NCBI RefSeq assembly: GCF_002288925.2
Contig: NW_022098076.1
Location: 70,377,004-70,441,003, forward strand
Length of the DNA stretch: 64,000 bases
Direction: 5' to 3'
Source of the DNA: Delphinapterus leucas
Taxonomy: Eukaryota > Chordata > Mammalia > Artiodactyla > Monodontidae
Shown: piece after piece, positions 27,361-41,308 of the stretch
How positions within the stretch are numbered: the stretch's first letter is position 1
Layout of the letters: every line of letters starts with the position of its first letter
Position numbers and translations under genes: made by a program
The notes under the pieces: generated by a model
Seen by the model: the letters and a program-made list of their open reading frames with translations, nothing else
The model's database searches: none
Told to the model about the DNA's origin: nothing

Positions 27361-28713
27361 TCATTTATTCCTAGTGAGATTACAGTGCAACGATATTTGA
27401 TAACAACACATTATTCCTGGAAATATTTTATCACAACCACTGGGAATATGTGAAAATTCTTACTAAGTAGTTAATGAAAATAAGGAAATGATAGGAACTA
27501 GGTAACACTGAATTTCATATACAAGTGAGACGTAAACTTTCCTTTGGTAGTACCATGACTATTTGAACAATTAATTTAAATTTTTTCTATAGTTGAGTTA
27601 TCAGGAATTAGGTAGTTTAGGCAAATAAAGGTTAATTTCTAAGTTACTCTCCAACTCATATCAGCTTATGATAATGCTAAAAATCATATCATGTCTATTA
27701 ATAGGGATTTTAGCAAATAACAGTACAATACTGAGAGCACAATAAAGGCACAATCTGATGAGCAAAAATCAAGAACTTGTACATACAAAAGAAAATTATA
27801 TGGAGAAACTTATTCAAAAATGAAGGTGATATAAATACGAGCATGATAAATCTAAATAAAACTAACTCACTTCATATATTTATGTTTATAATTTATAATA
27901 TCTAATATGTATAATTATAGTAAGCAGTAATGTGTAAACATAGTTAAATGTCATAACAAAAGTAAAAATCTTAAATTCATATTAAACATCTAAAAATTGT
28001 ACCAAAAAAATGATTTGGACTTGGTGCTGGGGATAGTAAGCATGCAAGAAATGATAAGTAGTACATTCTCAAATCAAATTGAGAACATTTTGGTGAAAAA
28101 TACTATTTCCTTAAAAGATGCCCATATATTTACACATTCAGGTGTTTTAAATAATGATATTACCTACTCAAAATTTACTTTTAGTTCTCCTTTTTGAACA
28201 TCAAATTGTCTTAGGATTCCTCTTCTCTTTGACTACTTCTTGGAACTTCTTAACTTGACTCTTTTCTCCCCAAAATCTGCTTATATCCACATAGTTTAAC
28301 AATTAGGACAGGTCACATTGAAGATAATTTAGATAAATAAGATATACTAAGTATAGAGGGAAATATTTAATATTATTAAGTTTATAATTATAAACAATGT
28401 GTATTTGGGAGACGAGCAAGCAAACATTTTACAGAGCTATTTATTAGACAGGGCGTGTGGGGATCAGTCTATTCACGAGAGTGTGTTACATCTCTCTATG
28501 GATGCTAATCCAAAAGTAGCCAGACATTGCAAGTGGTGATATAAGGCATCAGGAAATCAAGAAATATAATACTTTAAAATTTAAAGATAAAGGCAGCTAA
28601 GGAAGAATAGTAGCACAAAGAAGAAAGGGTAATCAGGAAGAGATTTCTGGAAATCCTGAGACTGGTGAGGTTCAATCAAACACCTATCTTACTATTTTGA
28701 AGGAAGATTTAGA

Positions 28714-28714
28714 G

Positions 28715-28755
<41 letters not shown>

Positions 28756-28886
28756 CCTATCTATCTAAACAGTTATAGGTATATCTAAATCTCATACTTC
28801 TAAATCTCATACATATATATTTGTTTATGTATATAAACATATGTGTATATATATGTATGTACATATATATGTGTGTATATATATAC
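28714..28886. repeat. (TCTA)n microsatellite and adjoining TA/TG tract
   Basis: About 13 TCTA-type units (28714-28767) with one ACC interruption, then a 14-bp imperfect duplication (CTAAATCTCATAC twice) and a TATATG-rich stretch from about 28810. Confidence 0.9.
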
Positions 28887-29689
28887 TTATTTATTCTGTG
28901 AAAGAGAATCCCTATTCAACCTGAAGAGTTTGCTGCTGGCAACTTATTTCCTACCAAAAAAGAATACTTCACATGTTTCCAGTTTTAACACCTGCTCATG
29001 GGTACTTAAGCACATAATACTGTCTATTATACAAAATCATTTACTGTGCAAGTATGCTCAGTGGTATAACATTGTACAAGACAAGAGACATGCTGATGTC
29101 TTCTTTCAGAACACAAGAATAAAACTTACTGTGAGTAAATTAGGCAGTGGTAGTCAGAATTAGGAATTATTTTTCTATAAAATACTTCTAATGTAAAATA
29201 ATGTCCAGGTAAAATCAGAAGATGTAAAAAATTTATGAAACTAAAATTAAATTCACATTTAATCGTTAAGCAGACTTTAATAGGATAAATTTTTTTGTGC
29301 TTCCTTGTTTTTAAAGCATCTCTTAACTATTTAATTGTATTATCATGATATGAAATCAAATGTCCCGAGCTGACATAACTAAAAGATGTCCTGACAAATC
29401 TCAAAAGAAATGAAATGTCTGATTCTCTATCTCATTTCCATAATAAAGAGATTTAAAGAAATACATGTTGTCTAATACTTAACTCTTTTATCATTATATT
29501 CCCAAAGCTTTTAAGAAGCTAGGTACAGCGAATGAACTGATAAATGCAACAACAGAAAAGAGAGATGAAGGCAACATTCTTCCTTATCTCTGATTTTAAG
29601 CTACCCTTGGACACAGTAATCCAGACAGAAAACTAAAGGATAGGCTAAATCCTGAGGGATACATTTCATTTTTTTTTCTCAGTGACAAT

Positions 29690-30115
29690 TGATGTTTTTC
29701 TCTGGTAGCCGCTGTGAGAGAGAAAGCCACTATTCACCAGTATCCAATTCTCTTCCACTTCCAGCCTCACAGAATATGGAAATTCCCTCCCACTAGAGGG
29801 GAGGTGTGTGTCTCGCTTTGGACAATGAAATTAAGTAAAAGCAATTTATGAGACTGCCAGTGCTAAACTCTCCAGCCTTCTCTTTCCCAGCTGCCATGAT
29901 GTGGGGATCCCATGTAGATGTAGAGATGCCATAACTTCAAAGCATCCTGGAATGCCAGACCACCACAGGGAGAGGGTCCTGCCTTAGAAAGTTCCCCAGA
30001 CCTGCAGTGCACTTTACATGAAAAAGATTTAAACATTTTTCTGTAAGCTACTGCAATATGGGGGCTATTTGTTGTGGCAACAGAAGCTCTATTAACCTGG
30101 ATTTAACAGCTATTT
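29690..30115. repeat. Old interspersed repeat (unassigned)
   Basis: Less AT-rich than its flanks, ending near GGGGGCTATTTGTTGTGGCA, a phrase common at the end of mammalian MER/MLT-type repeats. Family not assigned. Confidence 0.35.
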
Positions 30116-30289
30116 TAGCTTTAACAAAAATTGTGTTTCAAAAATCAGTTTCCCTCGCTCCCCAAAAATCAGTTCCCTTCTCCTATCCCCTCCCTTCTCT
30201 TGCTGTCTCTGTGGCTTATATTTTGGTCTCCTTTGACTTTTTCTGATGTCCTTTTCTTTTGTTCTTACATTCCCTCCCTTATCTTTCTT

Positions 30290-30503
30290 TTTTTTTTTTT
30301 TTTTTTTTTTGCAGTTTGCGGGCCTCTCACTGTTGTGGCCTCTCCCGTTGCAGAGCACAGGCTTCGGACGCGCAGGCTCAGCAGTCATGGCTCACGGGCC
30401 CCCAGCCGCTCTGCGGCATGTGGGATCTTCCCGGACCAGGGCACGAACCCGTGTCCCCTGCATCAGCAGGCGGACTCTCAACCACTGCGCCACCAGGGAA
30501 GCC
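30290..30503 (-). mobile_element. CHR SINE (short, CHR-2-like)
   Basis: A reverse-oriented copy: a T tract of about 23 bases at the left, then the complement of the CHR body ending ...CCAGGGAAGCCC. The 14-bp duplication CCCTTATCTTTCTT flanks it exactly at 30276-30289 and 30504-30517. It lies in the same sense as ERBB4. The perfect duplication and long A tail suggest a fairly recent insertion. Confidence 0.95.
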
Positions 30504-30566
30504 CCCTTATCTTTCTTGATAGGACTATACAGTAATAGTGAAAGTGAGTCAGAAAAGATAAAATTG

Positions 30567-30622
30567 TAAAGAAAGAAAAGATAGAAAAGAAAAGAAAAAA
30601 AAAGAATAAAGTAAAGAAGACC
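30567..30622. repeat. A/G-rich low-complexity tract
   Basis: GAAAAGAAAAG-type purine repeat about 50 bp right of a SINE. Confidence 0.75.
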
Positions 30623-30794
30623 AAGTGCAGACAGATGAGAATATAAAAGCAGAGGCTTGCTTTATTTCAAATCCACCCCTCTCAAGATTATCCTGAATGT
30701 CTGTCACATTTAAATAGGATAATACCATCCATTTTACATATGTATATTCCCAGAAAGCATTTTATCCTTATTACTTTACGGACATTGTTGCCTA

Positions 30795-31005
30795 GGGAAA
30801 AATAGTGAAATGAAAAGACTGTGAAATTTGGAGTCAGAACTTCTATAGTTGAGTCCCAGCTCCGCATCTTACTGACTTGCTGACTTTTGGAGTAACTTTC
30901 TAATCATTACCATGGGTTCAATTTCTTTATATTTTAAATGGAGAATGTGATAGTATGCTTCAGAGGTAATAGTGTTTGACAAATATAAATATTTATCAAT
31001 TCTTA
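30795..31005 (+). repeat. MIR SINE relic
   Basis: TGGAGTCAGAACTTCTATAG, GAGTCCCAGCTCCGCATCTT and TTTAAATGGAGAATGTGATA follow the MIR order. Confidence 0.7.
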
Positions 31006-32639
31006 TCATTAGGGAAACATTAACAGTTCAAGAAAATGAGATTTCAGCAGAATAAATCATAAGACCAGGTGTGGAAATTCCAGTTAGCTTTACGACTTCT
31101 TCCTCTATCTCATCACTGTGTCAGTCTCATGAAGAAGTTTCCTGAACCTCCTGGGTATCCTAAGTGATATATGCCGGTTACGTGGCACACAAAACCACTT
31201 CCGTCCTTAGTTTTGATAAACAACATGTAGACCCAGAAACAGGCATACACCTAATATAAATTGTAAAGGCTGAAAACAAGCAACCCCCTAGAGGGAGCAA
31301 AGTTTGGGCTATTGCTTGAGCTCAATCCTGGCAGTTTTTCAGATACCATAACCTAAAAGACACTGTGCTCTTACCTGCTTAGCATTTTAAGGCTTACTGA
31401 TCAAGTCAGTTTTCTTGATTTCATGCTCTGATCTTCCACAAATGAGTGATTCAACTTTACGGAGTTTTTTCTACTTTTGACTTATTGCCTTCTCTAATCT
31501 CTAGACATACTCATTTACAATTTTAGCACTGAATAGTGATTTTAAGCATATGGCCCAACAATGTTGTCCTTACAGAATTAAAATGTCTTCACTAAAAACC
31601 TGTTTTTTCATTCTTTCTTGGTTATCAAGTAATTTTGAAAATTGCAAGAATATTAATTTTTAGGGCTTTTTAATGTGTATTTTTATAAACCGTCTCAATT
31701 CTTTTAAGGAACAAAGGAATGATCAAATAGACTGTAAAAACAAAGAAATCAATAAGCTAGTTATTTACTAGCATACTTTTATACCATAGGAGGCAGCATA
31801 AGGAACTGAAAAAGACGGGACTACTCTTGTGGTTTGCCTTGTTCAAAGGAGATGGCCAAATTCTTGGTTATTGTAATTGTACATTTTCAAAGTCTCTTTC
31901 TCAGAAAGAGATTTTTTGTTTTTCATTCTATGATGTATGGTTCCTAAATATGCTGGTTTTTAGAGAAGTCTCATAGAGAGAGACAGCTCAACTTACTTTA
32001 ACAAACCCATTATGGAATTTTACTTTCCTGTGTCTCCTGACATTCTTTACAGAGTCCACATTTCTCATGCTGCAGATTAATTGTATTTTAAATGACTATC
32101 CTTAGTGGAAAAAGAAAATAGCTGCATATGCCCTTAGCATACTTACTTGGAGATCATTACATATTAAATTGTCTTTTAGACTTTGGTTCTTCAGGCCAAA
32201 TCACACCACTTCTTTTTCTCAGAGGTCTGGTTTTCCAAGCTTAATCATCCTTTGTGGTAGTCCTCTGAACTGTCCAAGTTTTCCACATCCTTCTTTAGAA
32301 GAAGTTCCAGAACAGCTCATTGGGGCCTAATGGAAGTTTGGAGGGCTCAATGATAATTTTTTTCTAAGATAATTAAGTGCTGAATAAGCACTCTGGTAGA
32401 AAAATTAATACTATTTAAATTTGAAATGAATCGTTATGAGCAGTGTTGAGCTCTTGGCTACACCCAAATGTTGGTCCCCAAGTTATTTACTGAATGATGA
32501 CTTAATACACAAATAAACTGGAAATTTGTCTAAAGAAGGATGAATATGACACTTTGGAATGACAAACTCATACTGACCTCATTATTAAGAAAGATGGGAA
32601 CCAAAGGAAGGTCTAGAAAATAATTATCATTTTCTCCAC

Positions 32640-33285
32640 AAGACTAACTTCAAACTATATAAATGTCAACTTATCCATAAAGACTTTCCTGATCCCATAG
32701 CCCCTCCTTCAATCATCATAGTTCAGTTTTTCTCTCGGCCATGGTACTTATCACACAGCTTTAGATTTTAGTTTATGAGTGCTTGTTTTCCTCCTTTTTT
32801 TCAATTTTCCTTCATAATGCCATTATAGTTAAATGATTAAACACAGGTACAAATGTGTTACAGTTTACCTCAAACACAACATAAACTTTCACATTTACGT
32901 ATCTTTACATGTTTCCTCATTTCAGATTCTTCTTCAAAGCATAGCTGAAACATCACTTTTCTTTGGCTTTCCTTGGTGTCTCAATTTCCATCTCAAAGAT
33001 TTAGTTTCTCCCTCAAATGTATTCATATAACAATTTATACATATTTTATCAATTATTTTGCTTCAATAATTATTTGTGTATCTCTCTTTTCAGCCCTGTG
33101 CAGTCTTCAAGGACAACTCCATATCTTCTTTTTAAATACATTATCTGGGACATAAATATTTAAGAAACTGAAGTTTTAAATACTTTATCTCTACTACTAA
33201 GCTGTAAGCCTCTTGAGGGGAGAATGTTGAATGTGATTCCCCATAGCATGCTGTAAATACCTATTCAATGGATGGATAAGTGATA
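32640..33285 (+). repeat. L2-like relic
   Basis: AAAGACTTTCCTGATCCCAT, TGGTACTTATCACACAGCTT and TGTAAGCCTCTTGAGGGGAG follow the order of the L2 3' part; diverged and probably composite. Confidence 0.5.
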
Positions 33286-33358
33286 AAGCAATGACTTGAC
33301 AGACATTCATACATGAAACTAAATAAGCCAACACAACCGTACATGTCTTCAGGCTTAC

Positions 33359-33452
33359 CGGTCCATGGCATGTGAGGATGCCATCTTCCATCTTCTCACA
33401 CTGGGGGTCACACTCCACACAGATGGAGCCATTCTCAAACTCCCGAAATTCA
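33359..33452 (-). CDS. ERBB4: ERBB4 exon 14 (94 bp): domain IV
   Basis: Encodes [20 protein letters not shown] then [11 protein letters not shown], a middle module of cysteine-rich domain IV with an NGS sequon. The acceptor is GTTTTCACAG; the donor is GTAAGC at 33353-33358. Its 94 bp is three bases longer than I expect for EGFR exon 14, in line with one extra residue in ERBB4. The Ile in MEDGI is Leu in the human protein as recalled. The neighbouring residues and all cysteines are unchanged. Confidence 0.95.
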
Positions 33453-35218
33453 CTGTGAAAACATCAGCAGTATGAGGCAGTGTAAGCAAACAAGCTGTCA
33501 ACTTAACAAATGAAGTAACATCTGCTAAAAGTCCTGTTGGCAAAGTAAATTCTAGAGTTTGTTTCTCTAAGTGCCAGGAGCATCAGAATCATTTCCCTGT
33601 ACATTAATGAGTAAGTTCTCCATTAGGAGAAAAGATAAACTGCAGCCAGATGGCTCTCCTGGCCTTCCATTGGGTTCAACGACAGACTCATTCAGGAAAC
33701 CTCTCTCTTGTGAGAGAGATTCCAGCAGTCTCAAAAAAAAAAAAAAAAGGAAAGAAAAAAAAGGATGACTCTTTTGATGACACAGCAGAACCATTTCTGC
33801 TATTTTAAGTAAGTCTGTGCCTGTTTGTCTCTATACAAAATTTTACTCTTGGCTGAAGGCTTATTTTTTAAACTTTGACAGAACTATTGTATTTTTCTTG
33901 TTGCTAAGTTACATGAATGTTCCCCATCCTTGTCCTTCAAATCCCAAGATTCTTCCATTTATTTTTAGTGAAACTTCAAAAAATACTTTGATTTCTTTTC
34001 TTCTTTTAAAATATCTTTCTTGGAGAATTAGAAAAAATATCTTTTTTATGGTAGATTTTATTTTCTGAGATTATTGATCTAATATAACATCTTTTTCAGT
34101 TTAAATTCTTTTTGAAGAATTCTATATGATATAAAATAAAAAATAGTTGAATGGTAACATTCTAAAACTTTCTAATTAAAATGTGGGAGGATGGTCATCA
34201 CTTCCCCAAACCTTACATTTTGTGGCTATTTGAATATTAAATTTACCAGTATATAAGTTCTCCAATTAATATCTATCCTAAAAGTTTTCATTTCAATAAT
34301 TGGGTATCAGTCATGTACAATATGTTTAAAACACACTATTTCCACTAATGTGTGAGAGGATGAGGTACTGGGTATAAACAATTTAGAATTTCAGTTATGA
34401 GTCATTAACAAAACGACTAAATATTTATAGCTACTTCATTATTTTGTGCCTTTGTATCATGAGTGACCATTCCAAACTAATAGCATTGCAAATATGGCAA
34501 TTATGGATTAACTAGGTGATAAATTCAAATTTATTTTTCCCTGGAGTGAAATAATCACTCTTTTTTCATAGTGAACTATCTTATTTGGTTATTATAAAGC
34601 CTTAATAGATGATTGAAATCCAAAGGGTGGGCTATATTTTCTGTTGGTTAGATTAAGATTACATATATTTCAAGGTAAAATAATGGTTTGGTTTTCAAAA
34701 TAAATAGCATAAATCTATGGTTTATTTATGTATGAATGTACATATTTAGTTACAAGGATTTTGCACTCAAAGTGAAGTGTTGGTTTGCTATGGATTAACT
34801 TTTTATGAATTTTCTTGAGTTTAACATCTTAGTTACATAAAAAAGTTTTTATTTTGCATGTTTCATCAACAAGTGATATAAAGTATTCAATAGAGGAAAT
34901 CTTCAGAATATGAAAGTCAAAATGACCTGGTATTGGGGTGGGGGTTGGTAATGGGGTGGTAGCTAAATTGTAAAGAGCATAAAAAGCATTATGTGTAAGT
35001 GAAATTATATGATATTTACAGCACACCCTGCAATCGTCAGCAAAGCAGTTTCTGAAAACAGCTTCTTGGGTGACTAAAGAGTTAGGATACTAAATGAAGG
35101 TAATAATTTTTATGGTACTAAAACATGGGTCATGCTTTCCTTTCTCTTCTCCAAAACTCCCTTCCCCATACACAGAGTTGAGGAGTAAAATGAATATGTC
35201 ATAAAAAATCATGGAGGC

Positions 35219-35420
35219 GGGCTTCCCTGGTGGCGCAGTGGTTGAGAGTCCGCCTGCTGATGCAGGGGACATGGGCTCATGCCGCGGTCCGGGAAGATCC
35301 CACATGCCGCGGAGCGGCTGGGCCCGTGAGCCATGGCCGCTGGGCCTGCGCGTCCAGAGCCTGTGCTCCGCAACGGGAGAGGCCGCGACAGTGAGAGGCC
35401 CGCGTACCGCAAAAAAAAAA
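35219..35420 (+). mobile_element. CHR SINE (short, CHR-2-like)
   Basis: Full CHR body with a 16-bp perfect duplication AAAAAATCATGGAGGC at 35203-35218 and 35421-35436. The B-box region reads GGGCTCATGCC, changed from the GGGTTCGTGCC of the other copies, so Pol III activity of this copy is doubtful. It is antisense to ERBB4. Confidence 0.95.
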
Positions 35421-36394
35421 AAAAAATCATGGAGGCAACCTAGCTGCCTTCTCTTTTATAGAGTAGACTTCTATCTGTGTGGTTTCTGGCTCTCTTCCTT
35501 TCTGCTCTCAGAACAGATCCTCCTTGCAATTTATTTATTGTCACTGTCTCCATCATTGCCTTTTTTCTTCCCTGTTCCCTAGTGATTCTGCTGTGACTTT
35601 GCCAGAGATCCCCTTTCACTTGAATCTGATACAAAAATTCACATTCTAGTGAGAATGAGCTTTGTGTTTTTGCTGCTGTATATTTCTCACAGTTTTGTTG
35701 TGTGTGTGCTACCTTAGCCAATCCTGTGATCTAGAGCAAATACTTTGGATTTGGTTCGTGTTCCCAGCACCAAGATTAATATTGCTGTCTTACATCCCTT
35801 AACTTCTCTAGACCTCATTCCCTAAATATCCTCTGAAAAAGGAAAAGAAGGGTGTTTTGATGAGAGCTTGTGAATATTAAACATAAAAATGCCTACAAAG
35901 ATCTTAGACTGGCACTCTTTCTGATGTTTCTCTGTTGTTATTAAAGTTTCAGAAGCATTTAACCATGTTGCCAGATAAGAAAAAAAAATTAAAATTGCAT
36001 TGCAATTAGTTTTCTTGTTCATTTTGAATACTTGGGCATTGTAGTTAGGAGTTGCAAAAATATAGTGACTTATATGATCTGGATTTGAGTGCTAACAGCC
36101 AGGATTAACTGATTTTTCTTTTCCCCCTTCAAAAAATCCTCTTTTTAGGATTTATTCTTTAATGATAGTCAAACTATTTTCATATATAAATAAGTTCCCT
36201 GATTTTGGTAAATGTCCTATTTGTATTTATTTTCAGCAGTGTATAAAGTGACTGTTCTACCTAACTATTTAATGAGCTCAGATTAATAGACACAAAAAGG
36301 AAATGATGATAATTGTTTTAACAGTAGGAATTCGAATAAAAATTTTCTCAGTTGATAATCACAATCATTATTATTATTATACTATAATATGATA

Positions 36395-36560
36395 TAATAA
36401 TAATCACATCATTATTATTCCCATTTTCCATGTAAGAAAACAGAGTTTAGGACAATTAGGTTATTTATCGGTGGATGGACATTTCAAGTAGGAAGTGATT
36501 AAGTTAGAATTTGAATTCATGTTTCCTCAAAGACTGTCTTACCTGCCAGGCAAAGTTGGA
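36395..36560 (-). repeat. MIR-like relic
   Basis: ATTATTATTCCCATTTTCCA followed by AAGAAAACAGAGTTTAGGAC resembles MIR complement; diverged. Confidence 0.5.
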
Positions 36561-37394
36561 AGTAATTTGGCAATACCACAAGATTGGAGGTGGGGACATC
36601 TACCATTGGGTAGGCAAGAATTACATCAGATATTTATAAGATACTTTCATTTATTATCTTTTAAACTAAACCTTGTGCATGATTTCCTAGGACCCCATTA
36701 CTGCTGCAAAACTACATTAAGAACTTTATATTTCTTTAATATGTTTGATTTAATGATTTGGAAAATGTTAAGCTTTCAAAAACAACAGGATAATCTGTGT
36801 TGTTTATTTAGGGGACCAGTATTTTTCCTTTGCTTAGCTTTCATTGTTTCACAAAAATGAGACAGAGGGTAGTGTATACATCCACATATACATCAATTTC
36901 ATATTTCTGACAAGTTTAAAACTGAAATATTAAAGAAAAACAATGGCATCTGTAAAGAAACAGGATGAAAATCAGACATCCTGAGTTCTAGGGTTGGTTT
37001 GGTGCTTTTACAATGTTACGACTTTGGTCAACACTTAATTTTCCCACTTCTCACTGTTTATAAGATGCTTCTGTTTGATAAAATGATTTCTATAATCTAT
37101 TCCTTCCTTAGAAACGCACATACATATTCAATAAACTTTTAATGTAACACAGTGGAATTAAGGTCTATCAGTTCCATTTTAGTGGCATCAATTGCCACAC
37201 ACACAGAGAATCATATCTGATCTGATGTATTTTATGTACAGGAAATATCTTTCTTTCATAATAATGTGAACAAGCATTAATACAGTTCAATTCAATGAGA
37301 CAAGTAGCAAATAATTTGCTATTCATTATCAAATGTATGAGTTGATGTGTTTTACAAATTTTCAAGTTGAAATTTTCCTGATAAAACTATTAAA

Positions 37395-37535
37395 CCCTTT
37401 TTTCAGTAATGCTTTTATTGAGAGATAATTCATATACCATGACATTCACCTATTGAAAGTGCACAATTTAATGCATATTTTAGTATATTCACAGAGTTGT
37501 GCAAATGGCATCACCATTTCAAACTATTAAATTCC
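37395..37535 (-). mobile_element. L1M 3' fragment
   Basis: TTTTATTGAGAGATAATTCA and AGTATATTCACAGAGTTGTG match the complement of an L1M 3' UTR. Confidence 0.7.
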
Positions 37536-38621
37536 GATTTAATATTGTTTTTATACTTAAACTTCTAATTTTAATTTCAATCTTTTTTCCCCCTAAATTC
37601 ATGGAGGGAATTGGTTTGGTCATCTTTCAAAGAAGACACATATCTATATTATTAAGATCCATAGATTTTTATTCTTTAATGTAAAATACAAAAATAAAAT
37701 GTTATCTGGGATCATGGAAACAGTTGTTAAAATGGGACAATTCATGAGGCAGAAGAAGAAACAACTTCAAAACTACCCTTTTACAAAAATGTTGAAAATC
37801 CTTTCAGTGAGAAATATAGGAAAATTTGACTCAGGGACAGTACTAAAAACTGCATTATCACACTAATGAAGGACAACTGTGATGCATGAAATGGTACGTT
37901 AGGATAAAGTGATTTTATGAGTATATGAAATGCCATGCAACAAGGTATATACTAAGTTTTATTGTTGTCAATTTGATTATTGTAGTACTATAGATAAAAT
38001 TTTAAATACGTGATGTAAAATATAGCTTAGGTTATTTTTAGAAAGTGACAGAACACTTTCAAAAACCTTTTCAACTAGCAACTACAAAGGTAATTTCTCT
38101 ATAGGGCTAAGCAGTTGTCTGAGACATAGAAATGTGTGTTGTTCCTAATACACAATCAAATAGACACGCAACCTAAATGGAAAAAAAAAATCAAAAGTTA
38201 ACACAGTCATTCCAGGTGAAGATTAATAGGAACGCATGAGAAAAAAACCAAGATGGTTGAGACACTGAGGAGGAAATATTACTTATCACAATGTCCTTTA
38301 TAAAGAAAATAGAAATACATTTTTCAATTTTGCATAAGCATAAATTACTATAATTTATTAAGAATTATCTATTTTGGTACACATTTTTAAATATGTACAT
38401 AATAGTCAATATGCATTTTGACTTATCTTGTTCATTCAAATAAAATGATTTCCCCTTAAAAGAATTCTTTTATATGTTTTCTCCTTTATGCAACAAAAAC
38501 TCTCCTTAAAAATCTTGGCCAGCATAAACATTCTGAAATTTTACCCTTTTATTATCATTTTAATATCTGAACAAATCAGTACCTCAAAGCTCATGAGATA
38601 GAGACATTATAAGATGCCTTA

Positions 38622-38816
<195 letters not shown>

Positions 38817-40112
38817 TTAATATGAATCTTCCTAAGTAAAGCTATTTCTGAAGGAGTGAGAGAGATCTGTGGCAGATAACTTTGCTTGCCTACTTAGTCA
38901 CCATGGCCCACTTTATCTTCCACTTCTTTCATATTGCAGAGCCCCAGTCACTGTGTGTGTAGCACCATTGCATTTTTCATAAAAGTGAACAAATATCAGT
39001 TGCCTATATCAAAACTCTAGGGAGAAGTAGTGACAGAAATTAACCTTCCAATTAAGGTAAGGAACAAAACACACCTTTCTAAAGCCAACCCTTTGCTCCA
39101 CTAACACACCACACCTTTTGACGTCAATTCCATGTGAGAACTTCATGCAGAAACAGAACAAGTGATATTTGTCATAAAACAAAAGACATCAAAAGGGGAA
39201 AAGAAAGAAAAAAGAAGAATATATGAAATGTAAGAAGGGGGAAAAGAAATGGAAATAAAATACAAGTTTCTTACAGACCTCTGGTACACTGCAACTAAGA
39301 TTGCCTTGATATTTGAGTCAAATTGGCACAAGTAAGAAAAAAGTTTTGAAATAATTTTAAACAAAGTGTGGTGGTTATTTATGAGGAGGTATAGAGATTA
39401 CAGTAGTAACAAAGGTCTTTAGTCTTATCTCTATATTTTTTGTTGATGGGAGAAGTGCCAAAGAATATGAGGCCATGTTTTAAAACTGCCACTTAAGGTT
39501 TACCATTTCTGTTCCCTTTTATATCAAATAATGCTTATTCAGTGTATTATTATTTATACTGAAAAACATAATTTTACTGAACGGATAGCTATTGAATAAG
39601 AAGGGCCTATAAAGACTTCAAATGTTATTCTGGGTGTCTGAAAAGTGATTTGAGATGTCTGAAACCCAATTATATGTGGTTTTCATAAAATATTAATAAG
39701 TTCTCAGAAGATGAAAACATCAAAATCCTGTTTATCTTCCCATTAGTTACCAACTGTATTTATTAAGGGATGCAAATTGTTATGATAAGAGCATTTGTGA
39801 GATGGGATGGAATAGCAATAACTATGCACTTGTAATTTAAAGAGGGATCATATCTGTGAAAGTTACCTTCTCTAACAAATGCCTGAGAAAGTGAATTACC
39901 AGCATCCATGATGCTGATTAGTTTTTAAACAAGGAAACAAAATCTCCCAATTCATGTATTCTTTCTCCTATATTCTGGAGCCTTAAAGAGGACCCTATGT
40001 TAAACTGTATAAAATTCTTTCTCAAGGCAGACATAGACCTATCAAGATATCTTTTTAATTTATGAATACTTAATTGAATAATGTCTTCCAATATAGTTTA
40101 AGAGAGAAACCT

Positions 40113-40136
40113 TGTGTGTATGTGTGTGTGTGTGTA
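40113..40136. repeat. Short (TG)n tract
   Basis: About 11 TG units with one TA interruption, immediately left of the old L1 end at 40141. Confidence 0.85.
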
Positions 40137-41308
40137 TGCTTAATAGTTTTATTGAAGTATACATGACATATACTGCTCATACATAAAGTATACAATTTGA
40201 TGTTTTGACAGATGCCTGAAATCATGAGCTATATGTATTCAATCCAGGCAATGAATGTATCCATTATCTCCAAATGATTCCTCATGACCTATGTAATCCC
40301 TTCCCCCCCCACCCCATTCCCCTCAGACAGCCATTGGCCGGCTTTCTGTTACTCAATACCCATTAGTTTACATTCCCTAGAATTTTATGTAAGTAGAAAT
40401 ATACAGTATATACTCTCTTTTTATGTAGTTTCTTTAACTCTGCATAATTATTTTGAGATTTATACATGTTGCTGTATCAATATTCATGCATTTTTCTTAT
40501 TGAGAATATTCCATTGCATGGATATGCCACATTTTTTAAACCAATCACCTATTGCTAGACATTCAGACTGTTTCCCATTTGGGGCTATTAAAAATTAAGT
40601 TACAAAAAAAAAATTAAGTTACAGTGAACATCCATTTACAAGTCTTTGTATGGACATACACTTTCATTTCCTTTGGACAGAAATGGCTGGATAATATGAT
40701 AAGTACAGGGTTAACTTTTTAAGAAACTGTCAAATTGTTTTTCAAAGTAGTTGTACCATTTTACATTCCCAACAGCCATAAACTCAACTCAGGAGCTGAA
40801 GTTTCCTCATATCTTTATCAATACTTGGTATGGTCAGCCTGTTTAATTTTAACCTTCCTAATATTATGTAGCGGTATCTCATTGTGGATTTGATTTGCAT
40901 TTAAATGATTAAAGATGTTGAACATTTTTTAATGTGTTTATTTGCTATCCATATATCTTGTTTGGTGAAGTGCCACCAAATCTTCTGCCCATTTTATATT
41001 GGATTGATTGTTTTCTTACTATTAAGCATTGAGAGTTCTTTACAGATTCTGCAAGTACTGTTTCCTTGTCTTAGCCTTGCCTTTTTTTTCCTTTAACACT
41101 GTCTTTTGAAAAGTAGAAGTTTTAAATTTTGGTGAAGTCCAATTTATCAATTTTATCTTTTATAAATCGTGCTTTGGGCATCATATCTAAGAAATTTTTG
41201 CCTAACCCCAAGGTAACAAAAGTTTTGTCTGCTGTTATCTTTTAGAAGCATTATGAGTTTTGGTTCATATGGTCTATGGTCTATTTTAAGTTAGCTTGCA
41301 TATTATAC

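Noticed and set aside
28714..28767. Regular short repeats considered as a CRISPR-like array
   Set aside because: Simple TCTA microsatellite with no spacers, in a mammalian intron.
30131..30535. 134-codon open frame and overlapping frames
   Set aside because: It runs through the T tract and body of an inverted CHR SINE.
35211..35582. 123-codon open frame with Gly/Pro-rich start
   Set aside because: The first two thirds translate a CHR SINE; the same peptide appears wherever this SINE occurs (41810, 53970), so it is a repeat artefact.
36495..36860. 121-codon plus-strand open frame
   Set aside because: It begins in a MIR-like relic and continues into AT-rich intron; hydrophobic composition but no family resemblance.
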